A stretch of 34,271 nt of DNA from Oscillospiraceae bacterium (GCA_902801755.1 CADCJM010000025.1:1-34271); one strand, 5' to 3'. Counted from the stretch's first letter, positions 16,448-25,076 are shown. Program-made: numbers and translations. The notes: a model not told the origin generated them from the sequence alone.

Positions 16448-16456
16448 TGATAAAAT
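16448..16456 (+). promoter_or_regulatory. extended -10 promoter of the 16514 membrane protein gene
   Basis: TGA-TAAAAT at 16448-16456 is an extended -10 box about 58 bases upstream of the start; no good -35 is seen. A small stem CCCGA/TCGGG (16468-16472 and 16476-16480) would be in the leader. Confidence 0.45.
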
Positions 16457-16513
16457 TCATTAATATGCCCGAGCCTCGGGTTTGGGATTATCGGAATATT
16501 AAGGAGTCATATT

Positions 16514-17122
16514 TTGGATTATCTGGAAGGATTGTTACTTGGTAGATTATGGAGCGATACGGACTACGAGAACCGTAAGCATTTCGGTTTATTCGTTCTG
16601 TATGGACTTTTTGTCGACGCGATAGTCCTTTATATCTACATCCTCGGAAGAGGCCTTTTGGGATTCGGCAACTTAGGACCTATCCACATTGCCGTTTTCG
16701 TTTTGCTCTTCCTTGCAAATCCGTTTATCTGCTTCAGGTACTACCGAATGCCCTGGTGGGGCAAGATTTTTATATTAGCAGTTAAGATTTTTAAAGCTTA
16801 TCTGGTCATCAGCTATACGGTCAGCCTGCTCCTTCCGAGGCTCAATGTAAAAGTTGACGATCTTCAGGATTTTCTTATGAGTTATCTCAACCAGACGCTT
16901 GAGAAATATACAGAGAAATTCGTAGCGACCGCCGGGTCCTTTTCAACAGTGGTAGGCGTCCTTGCCGGAGGCGTACACGTTGTAGGAACAGTTCTGCTCC
17001 TCATCCTGGCAGCAGTAGTTATCCCGAGCCTTATTTTCCTCGTTGTAAAATATGTTCAGCTCGCATGGGACTGGGTCGTAAATATGCTTATCATCAAGAG
17101 GTTTTTCCCTCAGCGCAGATAA
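16514..17122 (+). CDS. integral membrane protein of unknown function
   Basis: 202 residues from a TTG start at 16514, seven bases after AAGGAG (16501-16506). Hydrophobic segments at about residues 25-47, 57-75, 82-105 and 145-180 suggest four or five membrane spans, with a basic C-terminus (KRFFPQRR) probably in the cytoplasm. Between the third and fourth spans is a polar helix-like stretch (VDDLQDFLMSYLNQTLEKYTEKF). I recognise no family and no catalytic motif. It lies 20 bases upstream of the broken uridine-kinase-like gene, so the two may be cotranscribed. A poorly conserved membrane protein is all that can be claimed. Confidence 0.7.
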   Translation: MDYLEGLLLGRLWSDTDYENRKHFGLFVLYGLFVDAIVLYIYILGRGLLGFGNLGPIHIAVFVLLFLANPFICFRYYRMPWWGKIFILAVKIFKAYLVISYTVSLLLPRLNVKVDDLQDFLMSYLNQTLEKYTEKFVATAGSFSTVVGVLAGGVHVVGTVLLLILAAVVIPSLIFLVVKYVQLAWDWVVNMLIIKRFFPQRR

Positions 17123-17142
17123 TGAGGTTTTAAGGAGGCTAT

Positions 17143-18074
17143 ATGGCAGAGCTTAGAGACAGAATCGACATAACAGTTGAAGAGCTCGAGGAATCCCTCG
17201 GTGCCGTCAGACTCCCGCGGTTTATCGCTGAATCGGAGAAAAGCTTTGTGGGAAGGATCGATTCCATTTGTGATGAGATCTGCTCTGATCCTAATAAGAG
17301 AGCTATATTCGTATCAGGACCCACATCATCAGGCAAGACGACTTTCACATTAAGACTTTCCAATACGATCAATAAGAGAGGCAGAAAGGCTGTCCATTTA
17401 TCTCTTGACGATTACTACAACATAAAGGATGTTAAGTGCGACAAAGAGGGCAGACCTGACTTTGAGACTATTGATGCATTGGATGTCGAGAGGATCCAGA
17501 GAGATATCAAGGCGCTTTTGAACGGTGAGACAGTCGTTCCCCCGTTCTTTGATTTCAACATCAGAAAGCAGATGGAAGGTGATCCTTCCAATGCAATCAG
17601 CCTTGGCGATGACGGCGTTCTGGTCGTGGAAGGCCTTCACGGATTATCCCCCAGGATCTCAGGCGAATGCCCTGCCGATAAGTGTTCGAAAGTATTCATC
17701 ATGCCCTACGGCAATGTTTACTGCGATTCCAAGCTTATGGACAGCAATGAGATAAGACTCTTAAGAAGAATAATCAGGGACTACCGTCACAGAAGTGCGC
17801 ATGCACTTGCTACGATCGATTACTGGCCAATGATCCAGAAGTCCGAACACCCATGGCAATGGGCGATATCAGCGAAGCTTTGGATAAGGCTCTTAAGGGT
17901 TCGATCGAACCTTCCGTATTTATGGAGAAGTCTCCTACGGGCAAGCCTTTTGCAGACCTTTCTGCCGCACTTGTAAAGGCAAATAAACTTATGGGGCACT
18001 TAGGAAAGATCCCTGTGATCAGCCCCGAACAGGTACCCGCTGAATCGATACTGAACGAATTCATCGGTTCCTGA
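17143..18074 (+). pseudogene. uridine-kinase-like P-loop nucleoside kinase, broken by an internal deletion/frameshift
   Basis: The reading frame from ATG 17143 (AAGGAGG before it) encodes a uridine kinase/phosphoribulokinase-type enzyme: Walker A GPTSSGKT at 59-66, HLSLDDYYN, FETIDALD, PPFFDFNIRKQ, VLVVEGLHGLSP, RRIIRDYRHR, and then TIDYWPMIQKSE up to about base 17847. From there this frame gives nonsense-like sequence to a stop at 17976. The family's C-terminal part (GDISEALDKAL ... VISPEQVPAESILNEFIGS) continues in the -1 frame from about 17850 to 18074. Family members as I recall them have roughly 25 residues between these two parts (the FxxxADxxxNSxLxYELA stretch), and these are absent. 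So a deletion of 3k+1 bases, about 73-79, fits better than a one-base indel. It may be a true loss of function or an assembly error. Confidence 0.8.
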
Positions 18075-18099
18075 CAACTGACAGATAAGGAGGCATAAA

Positions 18100-19074
18100 A
18101 TGCCTATCAGAATAGCAGACAATCTTCCTGCAAGACACATACTTGAACAGGAAAGAATATTCGTTATGGAGGAGAACAGGGCCCTTTCCCAGGACATCCG
18201 TCCTATCAGGATCCTGATCCTTAATCTCATGCCCGACAAGGCAACCACGGAGACACAGCTCTTAAGAGCCCTTTCGAATTCTCCCATCCAGGTCGATGTC
18301 GAGTTCTTATTTACAAAGACACACCAGTCGAAGAATACTCCGGTCGAACATCTCATGAAGTTCTACAAGACTTTCGATGAGGTCTCGGAGGAATATTTCG
18401 ACGGCATGATAATCACAGGCGCACCTGTCGAAAAGCTTCCTTTCGAGGAGGTCGATTACTGGCCTGAACTCTGCGAGATCATGGAATGGAGCAAGACACA
18501 TGTCTATTCCACTCTTCATCTCTGCTGGGGTGCTTTTGCCGGCCTTTATTACCATTACGGCATTCCCAAGATCGTTTTGGATAAGAAGGTCTTCGGCGTT
18601 TTCGAGCACTCTATGACATGGTCCAGACCCGTTAAGCTCTTCAGAGGCTTTGACGACATCTTCTATGTGCCTCATTCACGTTATACGGAGATCAGAAGGG
18701 AAGACGTCGAGAAGAGATCCGACTTAAGGATCCTTTCAGAATCTGAAGAATGCGGTATCTACGCAGTATCGGATCTTCACGGCAGACAGTTCTTTATCAC
18801 AGGCCACTCCGAATATGACAAAGATACACTGGACAGGGAGTACAAAAGAGACCTCGCTGCAGGTCTTGACGACGTGGACGTTCCGAAGAACTACTATATC
18901 AACGACGACCCGTCTTTGGGACCTCTCTTAAGATGGAGATCATCTGCGACCCTGATGTATACGAACTGGCTCAACTACTACGTATATCAGGAGACTCCTT
19001 TTGATATCAACCTTATCAGGAGCATAAGGAACGAAGACCTCGAACCTAACAGGGATCTGGAGAAAAATGGCTGA
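18100..19074 (+). CDS. metA: homoserine O-acetyltransferase, MetA type
   Basis: 324 residues (family about 300-310, with a short C-terminal tail here). It transfers an acyl group to homoserine in the first committed step of methionine synthesis. Catalytic residues are in place: Cys142 in [15 protein letters not shown], and His236/Glu238 in TGHSEYD. Residue 111 is Glu ([16 protein letters not shown]). Published work on the family found that Glu at this position gives acetyl-CoA use while Gly gives succinyl-CoA use, so this enzyme is predicted to be an acetyltransferase even though databases often label MetA succinyl. AAGGAGG precedes the ATG at 18100. No SAM riboswitch fits in the 25-base gap upstream. 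The stop overlaps nnrD by eight bases. Confidence 0.95.
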   Translation: MPIRIADNLPARHILEQERIFVMEENRALSQDIRPIRILILNLMPDKATTETQLLRALSNSPIQVDVEFLFTKTHQSKNTPVEHLMKFYKTFDEVSEEYFDGMIITGAPVEKLPFEEVDYWPELCEIMEWSKTHVYSTLHLCWGAFAGLYYHYGIPKIVLDKKVFGVFEHSMTWSRPVKLFRGFDDIFYVPHSRYTEIRREDVEKRSDLRILSESEECGIYAVSDLHGRQFFITGHSEYDKDTLDREYKRDLAAGLDDVDVPKNYYINDDPSLGPLLRWRSSATLMYTNWLNYYVYQETPFDINLIRSIRNEDLEPNRDLEKNG

Positions 19075-19960
19075 GACGGTTTATCTTACAAAAGATCTGA
19101 TATCAGGATTCGAACCTAAAAGACCTGAGGACGGACATAAGAACACATTCGGAACCGCGCTTATCTGCGCAGGCTCTGAATACATGACCGGTGCAGCCGT
19201 AATGGCAACAGGCGCCGCGCTCCGTTCAGGCGCAGGCCTGGTCAAGGTATTCTCCGAAGAAAAGACTCTTGATGCCATAAGGGTTACAGAACCCTGCGCG
19301 CTTCTCGCGTTAAGACCTGAGAAGACTTCTGAACTTTTAAGGAAGGCAAAGGAGCTTTGCGCATCTTCATCAGCCGTTCTTATCGGTTCCGGCATCCCTC
19401 AGAATCAGAAGGACCTTGAAGCACTTGTCTGCCGTTTCCTGGAGAATGCCGGCAATGTGGTCCTCGACGCCGGAGCTCTTATGTCCAAGCCCGATGAATG
19501 GGCAAGGATCTCTCTATGCCTTAAGGCAAGGAAAACTCCTGCCGTGATCACTCCCCACATTGGTGAGTTCGCAAGATTATTGAGACTTCCGAAGTCTGAA
19601 GTATCAGATAAGGCTGAAGAGATCGCATCAGGATTTGCAAAAGATAATAACTGCGTTGTGGTTCTTAAGAGTGCTAAGACTCTGGTCGCCGCACCTGACG
19701 GAAAGCTCTATGCAAATGATGCTCCCAACAGCGGCCTTGCAAAGGGCGGCTCCGGTGATGTCCTTGCAGGCCTTGTCACAGGATTCCTCGCACAGGGCAT
19801 GGAGCCTTACAAGGCAGCCTGCTCAGCTGTATTTATTCACTCAAAGGCGGGAAAAGCAGCTGCAGACGATGCCGGTGCAAGAGCGATGCTGCCGTCAGAT
19901 CTTATAGTTTACCTGCCTGAAGCATATTCGGATGCCGGATGGGGATGTGAAGATGACTGA
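19067..19960 (+). CDS. nnrD: ADP-dependent NAD(P)H-hydrate dehydratase
   Basis: 297 residues, the C-terminal (CARKD/YjeF-C, ribokinase-like) half only; the NnrE epimerase half is not fused. It repairs hydrated NADH and NADPH, using ADP to drive dehydration. Visible motifs: [20 protein letters not shown] (substrate-loop region), [10 protein letters not shown] at 162-171, and the nucleotide-binding, catalytic [19 protein letters not shown] at about 221-239. The family's DADAL motif is DAGAL here (134-138), a small departure. The ATG at 19067 overlaps the metA stop (ATGGCTGA), and its own stop overlaps alr in the same way. nnrD next to alr is a common arrangement in Firmicutes. Confident. Confidence 0.93.
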   Translation: MAETVYLTKDLISGFEPKRPEDGHKNTFGTALICAGSEYMTGAAVMATGAALRSGAGLVKVFSEEKTLDAIRVTEPCALLALRPEKTSELLRKAKELCASSSAVLIGSGIPQNQKDLEALVCRFLENAGNVVLDAGALMSKPDEWARISLCLKARKTPAVITPHIGEFARLLRLPKSEVSDKAEEIASGFAKDNNCVVVLKSAKTLVAAPDGKLYANDAPNSGLAKGGSGDVLAGLVTGFLAQGMEPYKAACSAVFIHSKAGKAAADDAGARAMLPSDLIVYLPEAYSDAGWGCEDD

Positions 19961-21092
19961 TTATACTAACAGCAATTACGACCGTTCATGCGTTGAGATC
20001 GATCTTAACGCGCTGAAGCATAACTTCGAGGAGATCAGAAAGGCTACGACTCCCGGCACGGGCATACTGGCTGTTGTTAAGGCTGATGCCTACGGCCACG
20101 GTGCTATCGAGATCGCGAAGACGCTTATCGATTCGGGCGCAGCAGGTCTCTGCCTTGCCACGATCGATGAGGCTGTCGAGCTTAGAAAGCACGGGATCGA
20201 TGTCCCCATGATGACTTTGGGATTTACCGATCCTGTAAGATTCAGCGATGCGGTCAGATACGATGTTGAGCAGTCTGTTTATTCTTATGAGATCGCGAAA
20301 GCATTGTCTGATGAGGCCCTCTCTCAGGGCAAAAAATGCAAGATCCATATAAAGCTCGATACGGGCATGGGAAGGATCGGCTTTAAGACTGACGGATCAG
20401 AGACAGAAGAGATCGTTAAGTCCTGTACGCTTCCCGGAATAGAACCTTATGGCGTCTTCTCACATTTCGCTGTTGCTGATACCGACGATGATGATTATAC
20501 GAGGAAACAGTATTCACTGTTCATGAACCAGATCGACGAGCTTGGTAAGAGAGGCATTCACTTTACCAAGAGACATATCTGCAACAGCGCGGGAATCTTA
20601 AGGTTCCCCGAGATGCATCTGGATCTCGTTAGAGCAGGCATCATACTCTACGGTCTTATGCCGCCCGGATGCCCGAAGCCTGTTAAGGATATCAACCTCA
20701 AGCCGGTAATGAACTGGTATGCAAAGGTGATTCACGTTAAGACAGTGCCTGTCGGAGCGACTATCAGCTACGGCAGACATTTCGAAGCTTCGCGTCCCAC
20801 AGAAGTCACCACGGTCGGAATCGGTTATGCCGACGGTCTTTCAAGAAAGCTCTCCAACGGTTTTGAGCTCGTTATCGGTGGCAGGAAGTGCCCTATCATC
20901 GGCAATATCTGCATGGATATGTGCATGGTGGATACAACGGATCTTGAGGTCAGACCTAAGGTAGGCGACAGGGTCACAGTGTTCGGCAGCGAGAGATCTG
21001 CAGACGAACTGGCGGACGCTTTAGGCACGATCAATTACGAGATCACCTGCGACGTTGGCAAAAGAGTCAGAAGACTCTATGTCGGAGGCTGA
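19953..21092 (+). CDS. alr: alanine racemase
   Basis: 379 residues from the ATG at 19953, which overlaps the nnrD stop (ATGACTGA) and has GGGGA seven bases before it; an ATG at 19932 is possible but would add seven atypical residues. A PLP enzyme interconverting L- and D-alanine for peptidoglycan. PLP-lysine Lys43 lies in AVVKADAYGHGA, the N-terminal TIM-barrel continues to HIKLDTGMGRIGF, and the second catalytic Tyr is Tyr273 in ISYGRHF in the beta-strand domain. GYADGLSR and GNICMDMCMVD are also typical. Length is normal. It probably ends the udk-metA-nnrD-alr run, since secY has its own promoter. Confidence 0.96.
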   Translation: MTDYTNSNYDRSCVEIDLNALKHNFEEIRKATTPGTGILAVVKADAYGHGAIEIAKTLIDSGAAGLCLATIDEAVELRKHGIDVPMMTLGFTDPVRFSDAVRYDVEQSVYSYEIAKALSDEALSQGKKCKIHIKLDTGMGRIGFKTDGSETEEIVKSCTLPGIEPYGVFSHFAVADTDDDDYTRKQYSLFMNQIDELGKRGIHFTKRHICNSAGILRFPEMHLDLVRAGIILYGLMPPGCPKPVKDINLKPVMNWYAKVIHVKTVPVGATISYGRHFEASRPTEVTTVGIGYADGLSRKLSNGFELVIGGRKCPIIGNICMDMCMVDTTDLEVRPKVGDRVTVFGSERSADELADALGTINYEITCDVGKRVRRLYVGG

Positions 21093-21124
21093 TATTTTCT
21101 CCTATATTATTTAAAAGTTATTCG

Positions 21125-21153
21125 GTGAAAATCGCTAAGATTTGCGCTATAAT
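21125..21153 (+). promoter_or_regulatory. sigma-A promoter of secY
   Basis: A perfect TATAAT at 21148-21153 with GTGAAA (4 of 6) at 21125-21130, spaced by 17 bases, lies 40 bases before the secY start. This gives secY-adk-map-infA a promoter of its own, separate from the alr gene upstream. Confidence 0.65.
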
Positions 21154-21192
21154 ACATACGCTTTATTTTTATACCAAGGAGAATGCCTATTA

Positions 21193-22509
21193 ATGGATAC
21201 ATTACGCGAGAGCTGGAAGACGCCGGAGATTAAGAAGAAGATACTCTTTACCTTCCTTATCGTTTCCGTACTCTGTCTTCTTACTATCATCCCGATTCCC
21301 GGCCTTAGCCATGCTGCAGCAACAGCAAAGATCATTAACGATTGGGGCAGCGTCGGAACCGTAATCGACATCCTTTCCTGCGGAGCTCTTACAAATGCTT
21401 CGATCATAAGCCTTGGTATTTTCCCGTTCCTCGTAGCTTCCATCATCATGCAGATCTTGACTCTTGCTGTTCCGAAGCTCAGGAATCTTGTTCAGTCAGG
21501 CGATGAGGGATCAAAGATCGTAGCTAAGTACACAAGGATCGCAGGTCTTATCGGCGCAGGCGTTTTCGCTGTTCTTTTCTGCCTCGGCATGAAGGATACA
21601 GTAGTTACAAGCATCAACTTCTGGGTAGCTATAGTTATCTGCGGAGTTACAGTTGCAATTGGCAGCGCTTTCTGCGGCTGGTGTGTAGAACTCCTTAACA
21701 CAAAGGGAATCGGCAACGGCCTTACGATCATCATTCTTGCAGGCATTATCCACAATATCCCTCATGATCTTCTTTTGCCTTTCTTCAACGCATATGACCT
21801 CGGACTTGTCTGGGCACTCGTTTATATGATCATGGGCATCCTTCTTGCTATCGGCATGCTGATCCTCTCACTCCTTGTTAACCTGGGTGAGAAGAAGATC
21901 AGGATCATCTTCCAGAAGAGAACTGTAGGCATGAAGCAGTACGGAATGCAGAACCAGGTAATCCCGCTCAGGGTTGCACAGGCAGGAATCACACCTGTTA
22001 TCTATGCAATGACAGTATGCATGTTCGTTCCTTCTATCCTGACCATGATCGCTCCCGGTTCAGAGAACGTATGGTTAGCAGGCGCAAGGGATTTCCCTAC
22101 AAGCGTTGCTTTCATTCCGTTCTTCATCATCTTCCTGGTTTTCTTCACATATGTTTTCGCATTGATGCAGTTCAATCCCTATGATATTTCGAACCAGATC
22201 AAGCAGAACAGCGGCTATATCCAGGGTGTCAAGCCCGGCAAGCCGACATCGCAGTATCTTATGTCTATTTACAGCAACCTGAACAGTGCTGACAATTTTT
22301 ACCTCATCGCCGTATGCGTTCTGCCTTTGGCATTAAGCTTCATTCCCGGCCTTAGAAGTATTGCTTTTGCAGGTATCGGTCTTGTTCTTATCGGCGGCGG
22401 ATTTATCGAAATAAAGACACTTCTCGACAATGCCCTCAAGGCTGAAGAGGATAAGCTCAAGCAGGCAGGCAAAGACAAGAAGCGCAGCAAGAACTACAAC
22501 AAAAAGTAA
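21193..22509 (+). CDS. secY: protein translocase subunit SecY
   Basis: 438 residues from the ATG at 21193, preceded by AAGGAG at 21177-21182; this start gives the family N-terminus ESWKTPEIKKKILFTFLIV. The channel subunit of SecYEG in the cytoplasmic membrane, with about ten membrane helices. Typical stretches: IPIPG near residue 36, the ISLGIFPFLVASIIMQIL plug/TM2 region, KGIGNGLTIIILAGI, the cytoplasmic loop with RRIPVQ-like sequence changed to KIRIIFQKRTVG, and FNPYDISNQIKQNSGYIQGVKPGKPT near the SecA-binding loop. The C-tail is Lys-rich. In most bacteria rplO precedes secY; here alr does, so the spc operon is split at this point. Followed by adk after 13 bases. Confidence 0.95.
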   Translation: MDTLRESWKTPEIKKKILFTFLIVSVLCLLTIIPIPGLSHAAATAKIINDWGSVGTVIDILSCGALTNASIISLGIFPFLVASIIMQILTLAVPKLRNLVQSGDEGSKIVAKYTRIAGLIGAGVFAVLFCLGMKDTVVTSINFWVAIVICGVTVAIGSAFCGWCVELLNTKGIGNGLTIIILAGIIHNIPHDLLLPFFNAYDLGLVWALVYMIMGILLAIGMLILSLLVNLGEKKIRIIFQKRTVGMKQYGMQNQVIPLRVAQAGITPVIYAMTVCMFVPSILTMIAPGSENVWLAGARDFPTSVAFIPFFIIFLVFFTYVFALMQFNPYDISNQIKQNSGYIQGVKPGKPTSQYLMSIYSNLNSADNFYLIAVCVLPLALSFIPGLRSIAFAGIGLVLIGGGFIEIKTLLDNALKAEEDKLKQAGKDKKRSKNYNKK

Positions 22510-22522
22510 GGGAGGAAATAAT

Positions 22523-23176
22523 ATGAATCTGATCATCTTAGGTGCACCCGGTTCCGGAAAGGGAACTTCAGCAACAGTATTAAGAGAGAACTATTCTCTT
22601 GCTCATATCTCCACGGGCGATCTGTTCAGATACAACATCAAAGAGAATACTCCCCTCGGAATCGAAGCAAAGTCTTACATCGACAAGGGCGCTCTCGTTC
22701 CTGATGATGTAACTATCAGAATGGTAGAAGACCGTCTTAACAATCCCGACTGCGAGAAGGGTTACATCCTTGACGGATTCCCGAGAAACATCGCTCAGGC
22801 TGAAGCACTCGACAAGATGCTCGCAGCTAAGGGCTCAAAGATCGACGCAGTTGTCTATGTAAAGTGTGATGACGAGATCATCATGGACAGAGTTACCACA
22901 AGACGTGTCTGCGAGAAGTGCGGAGCAAGCTTCAACGTTAAGTACATGCCCACAAAGGTAGAGGGCGTATGCGACGTTTGCGGCGGCAAGGTCATCCAGA
23001 GATCTGACGATAACCCGGAGACAGTTGCTAAGAGACTTGAGACATACAGAGTCAACACTCAGCCTCTTATCGATTTCTACAATGAGAGAGGAATCATCGT
23101 AGAAGGCAACAATAACGTTGACTCAAAGACCTGCATCGAATCCATTGAAGCCGGTCTTAAGAACCTCGGACTTTAA
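22523..23176 (+). CDS. adk: adenylate kinase, zinc LID type
   Basis: 217 residues from the ATG at 22523, eight bases after GGAGG. It interconverts ATP + AMP and 2 ADP in the cytoplasm. P-loop GAPGSGKG at 7-14, the AMP-binding STGDLFR at about 30-36, GFPRNIAQ, and a long LID with four cysteines in two CxxC pairs (Cys130, Cys133, Cys150, Cys153) that bind structural zinc, as in many Gram-positive adenylate kinases. The RSDDNPETVAKRLETY stretch after the LID is canonical. Sits between secY and map, the standard order. Confidence 0.97.
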   Translation: MNLIILGAPGSGKGTSATVLRENYSLAHISTGDLFRYNIKENTPLGIEAKSYIDKGALVPDDVTIRMVEDRLNNPDCEKGYILDGFPRNIAQAEALDKMLAAKGSKIDAVVYVKCDDEIIMDRVTTRRVCEKCGASFNVKYMPTKVEGVCDVCGGKVIQRSDDNPETVAKRLETYRVNTQPLIDFYNERGIIVEGNNNVDSKTCIESIEAGLKNLGL

Positions 23177-23195
23177 TTAGAAATCAGGTATATAA

Positions 23196-23966
23196 ATGGT
23201 AGAGATCCTTACCAACGAAGAATTTGAGAAGATGAAGGCCGCAGGCAAGATCCTGCAGCATGTCTTCAAGGCTTGCAGAGATTACATCAAACCCGGCGTA
23301 ACGACACACGACGTTGATAAGCTCTGCTATGACATCATCAGATCCTACGATGCCATCCCGTCGTTCCTCAATTACGGCCAGCCGCCGTTCCCCGGAACGA
23401 TCTGTGCTTCCGTCAACGATGAAGTCGTTCACGGAATCCCGAGAAAATCCAGGGTCCTTGAGGAAGGTGACATCATCTCTGTAGATGTCGGCGCCATCCT
23501 TGACGGTTACCAGTCTGACGCCTGCAGAACATACATGGTAGGCGAGGTAGCTCCCGAGGTCAGAGATCTTGTAGAGCGCACCGAGAAGTCATTCTGGATC
23601 GGCCTTGAGTATGCAAAGGTCGGCATGAGGACCGGTGATATCGGTCATGCCATTCAGGAATACTGCGAAGGTTTCGGTTACGGAGTCGTAAGGGAACTTA
23701 CAGGTCACGGAATCGGAACAACGATGCACCAGGATCCCGATGTTCCCAACTACGGAAGACCGGGTCACGGCTACAAACTCAAAAAGGGTATGGCAATCTG
23801 CATCGAACCGATGATAACATTGGGTACACGCGAGATCGAACTTCTGGACGACCGCTGGACTATAGTTACACAGGATGGCAAGCCTGCCAGCCACTATGAG
23901 AATACGATATTAATAACGGATGAGGGTCCGTATTTAACAACCTATGACTATGAGGAGGGTTTTTAA
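23196..23966 (+). CDS. map: methionine aminopeptidase, type I
   Basis: 256 residues. It removes the N-terminal Met from nascent proteins. The five metal ligands of the pita-bread fold are present: Asp97 (SVDVGA), Asp108 (QSDACRT), His171 (LTGHGIG), Glu204 (CIEPM) and Glu235 (HYENT), plus the substrate His79 (NDEVVHGIP). The start ATG at 23196 has only a weak AGG ahead of it, 19 bases after adk stops. Its TAA overlaps the infA ATG by one base (TAATG). No N-terminal zinc-finger extension. Confidence 0.96.
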   Translation: MVEILTNEEFEKMKAAGKILQHVFKACRDYIKPGVTTHDVDKLCYDIIRSYDAIPSFLNYGQPPFPGTICASVNDEVVHGIPRKSRVLEEGDIISVDVGAILDGYQSDACRTYMVGEVAPEVRDLVERTEKSFWIGLEYAKVGMRTGDIGHAIQEYCEGFGYGVVRELTGHGIGTTMHQDPDVPNYGRPGHGYKLKKGMAICIEPMITLGTREIELLDDRWTIVTQDGKPASHYENTILITDEGPYLTTYDYEEGF

Positions 23967-24199
23967 TGGCGAAGGAAGATGTTATTGAAGTACTGGGAGT
24001 AGTTGATGAAGCATTGCCCAATGCAATGTTCAAGGTAAAGCTCGACAGCGGACACATTGTTCTTGCTCATTTGTCAGGAAAGCTTAGACAGAATTACATC
24101 AAGATTCTTCCGGGCGACAAAGTAACAATGGAGATCTCGCCATACGATCTTTCCCGCGGCAGAATCACCTGGAGAGGCGATAAGAAGCCGAAGGCATAA
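23966..24199 (+). CDS. infA: translation initiation factor IF-1
   Basis: 77 residues, five more than usual because of a GDKKPKA tail. A single S1/OB-fold protein that blocks the ribosomal A site during initiation. The sequence is canonical: [49 protein letters not shown] and [21 protein letters not shown] in the end of map serves as ribosome site. A terminator-like hairpin follows, ending the secY unit. The KOW-type RNA-binding gene found between map and infA in many Firmicutes is missing here. Confidence 0.96.
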   Translation: MAKEDVIEVLGVVDEALPNAMFKVKLDSGHIVLAHLSGKLRQNYIKILPGDKVTMEISPYDLSRGRITWRGDKKPKA

Positions 24200-24222
24200 G
24201 CCTTTATTTCAGATAATTTCAG

Positions 24223-24250
24223 GCACCTCGAAATTTTTCGGGGTGCTTTA
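24223..24250 (+). terminator. rho-independent terminator after infA
   Basis: GCACCTCG (24223-24230) pairs with CGGGGTGC (24239-24246) with one G-T, around AAATTTTT, followed by TTTAAATTTC. The T-tract is interrupted, so termination may be partial. It separates the secY-infA unit from the rpmJ promoter just downstream. Confidence 0.75.
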
Positions 24251-24259
24251 AATTTCTTG

Positions 24260-24287
24260 TTGAAAACTGTATCGATTCTGCTATAAT
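24260..24287 (+). promoter_or_regulatory. strong sigma-A promoter of the rpmJ-rplQ operon
   Basis: TTGAAA (24260-24265), 16-base spacer, and perfect TATAAT (24282-24287) with an extended TG at 24279-24280. It lies directly after the infA terminator and about 70 bases before rpmJ. The strongest-looking promoter in the window, as expected for ribosomal protein genes. Confidence 0.8.
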
Positions 24288-24297
24288 AGTTCAGCAT

Positions 24298-24345
24298 GCG
24301 CTCACAGAGCGCCTGTATTTGTTGTGGAAAAATATCAGCAACAGG
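24298..24345 (+). other. rpmJ leader hairpins, second one touching the Shine-Dalgarno
   Basis: GCGCTC (24298-24303) pairs with GAGCGC (24307-24312) right at the expected 5' end of the transcript. Next, CCTG (24312-24315) and TTGTTG (24319-24324) can pair with CAGCAA (24336-24341) and CAGG (24342-24345), which reaches into the AGGAGG ribosome site of rpmJ. This could tune translation. Pairings were found by eye. Confidence 0.4.
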
Positions 24346-24355
24346 AGGTACTAGT

Positions 24356-24469
24356 ATGAAAGTACGACCGTCAGTAAAGCCGATGTGCGAAAAGTGCAAG
24401 ATCATTCGCCGCAACGGTAAGGTAATGGTCATCTGTTCTGACCCTAAGCATAAGCAGAGACAGGGTTAA
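24356..24469 (+). CDS. rpmJ: ribosomal protein L36 (bL36), zinc form
   Basis: 37 residues, the full canonical length: [14 protein letters not shown] followed by [23 protein letters not shown]. Cys11, Cys14, Cys27 and His32 form the zinc ribbon. AGGAGG precedes the ATG at 24356. First gene of the unit running to rplQ. Too short to be found by length filters but certain. Confidence 0.97.
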   Translation: MKVRPSVKPMCEKCKIIRRNGKVMVICSDPKHKQRQG

Positions 24470-24691
24470 GACATTTGACGGGTCTTCATATGTGCGGAAT
24501 TAGCCCCGTACGCCAGTATGGAAGAAGACCGCGGAATAATAGCTCCATTCCGCAAAAGCATTATTAAAAAAGAAGTAATCATATTTACTCACCGTTACCG
24601 AGAGGGCGGCTGCTCCCTAACCCGGAGTTCCTTGACTTACGTGTGTCAAATAGAGATTAATACCACTTTATCCAATACGGAGGTACATTAA
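24470..24691 (+). other. 222-base structured spacer between rpmJ and rpsM
   Basis: No credible gene. Possible RNA structure: GGTCTTC (24481-24487) with GAAGACC (24524-24530), enclosing GTGCGG/CCGTAC (24492-24497 and 24506-24511), then GCGGAAT/ATTCCGC (24531-24537 and 24547-24553). As an alternative, TGCGGAAT (24493-24500) can take the same ATTCCGCA (24547-24554), so two folds exclude each other. Further on, TTGAC/GTCAA (24632-24636 and 24645-24649) forms another stem. It ends in the ribosome site ACGGAGG of rpsM. A ribosomal-protein-responsive leader is one possibility; a second promoter near TTGACT (24632) is another but lacks a good -10. Confidence 0.4.
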
Positions 24692-25060
24692 ATGGCTCGT
24701 ATAGCCGGCGTAGATTTACCTAACGATAAGAGAATTGAAATCGCTCTTACGTACATTTACGGAATCGGAAGAACAAGTGCAGACGAGATTATTGCCCAGA
24801 CAGGCATCAATCCCGATACACGCGTCAAGGATTTGACAGAGGACGAGGTTGCGAAGATCCGTGACCAGATCGAGAACAATTACAAGGTTGAGGGTGACCT
24901 CAAGAGAGAAGTACAGTCCAACATTAAGAGACTTACTGATATCGGTTGCCTTCGCGGACGTCGCCACAGACTGGGACTCCCTGTAAGAGGCCAGCGCACA
25001 AAGACTAATGCTCGTACACGTAAGGGTCCGAAGCATACAGTTGCTGGTAAGAAGAAGTAA
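24692..25060 (+). CDS. rpsM: ribosomal protein S13 (uS13)
   Basis: 122 residues, canonical length. [26 protein letters not shown] at the N-terminus, the helix-two-turn-helix region, and the basic [26 protein letters not shown] tail that contacts tRNA in the 30S head. GGAGG at 24679-24683 precedes the ATG. An unusually long spacer separates it from rpmJ; rpsK follows after 16 bases. Confidence 0.97.
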   Translation: MARIAGVDLPNDKRIEIALTYIYGIGRTSADEIIAQTGINPDTRVKDLTEDEVAKIRDQIENNYKVEGDLKREVQSNIKRLTDIGCLRGRRHRLGLPVRGQRTKTNARTRKGPKHTVAGKKK

Positions 25061-25076
25061 GGTGAGGTGAGTCAAA

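Noticed and set aside
17835..17860. Programmed -1 frameshift in the uridine-kinase-like gene
   Set aside because: Same reasoning: conserved residues are missing at the join, and no slippery sequence is seen.
18075..18099. SAM or other methionine riboswitch before metA
   Set aside because: Only 25 bases separate it from the upstream gene, and no S-box-like motif is present.
21126..21140. cre site upstream of secY (TGAAAATCGCTAAGA)
   Set aside because: The CG lies one base out of register with the consensus, and a secY target is not expected.
24632..24691. 19-codon leader peptide starting TTG and ending at the base before rpsM ATG
   Set aside because: The only Shine-Dalgarno-like GGAG is too close to the TTG, and no amino-acid bias hints at attenuation.
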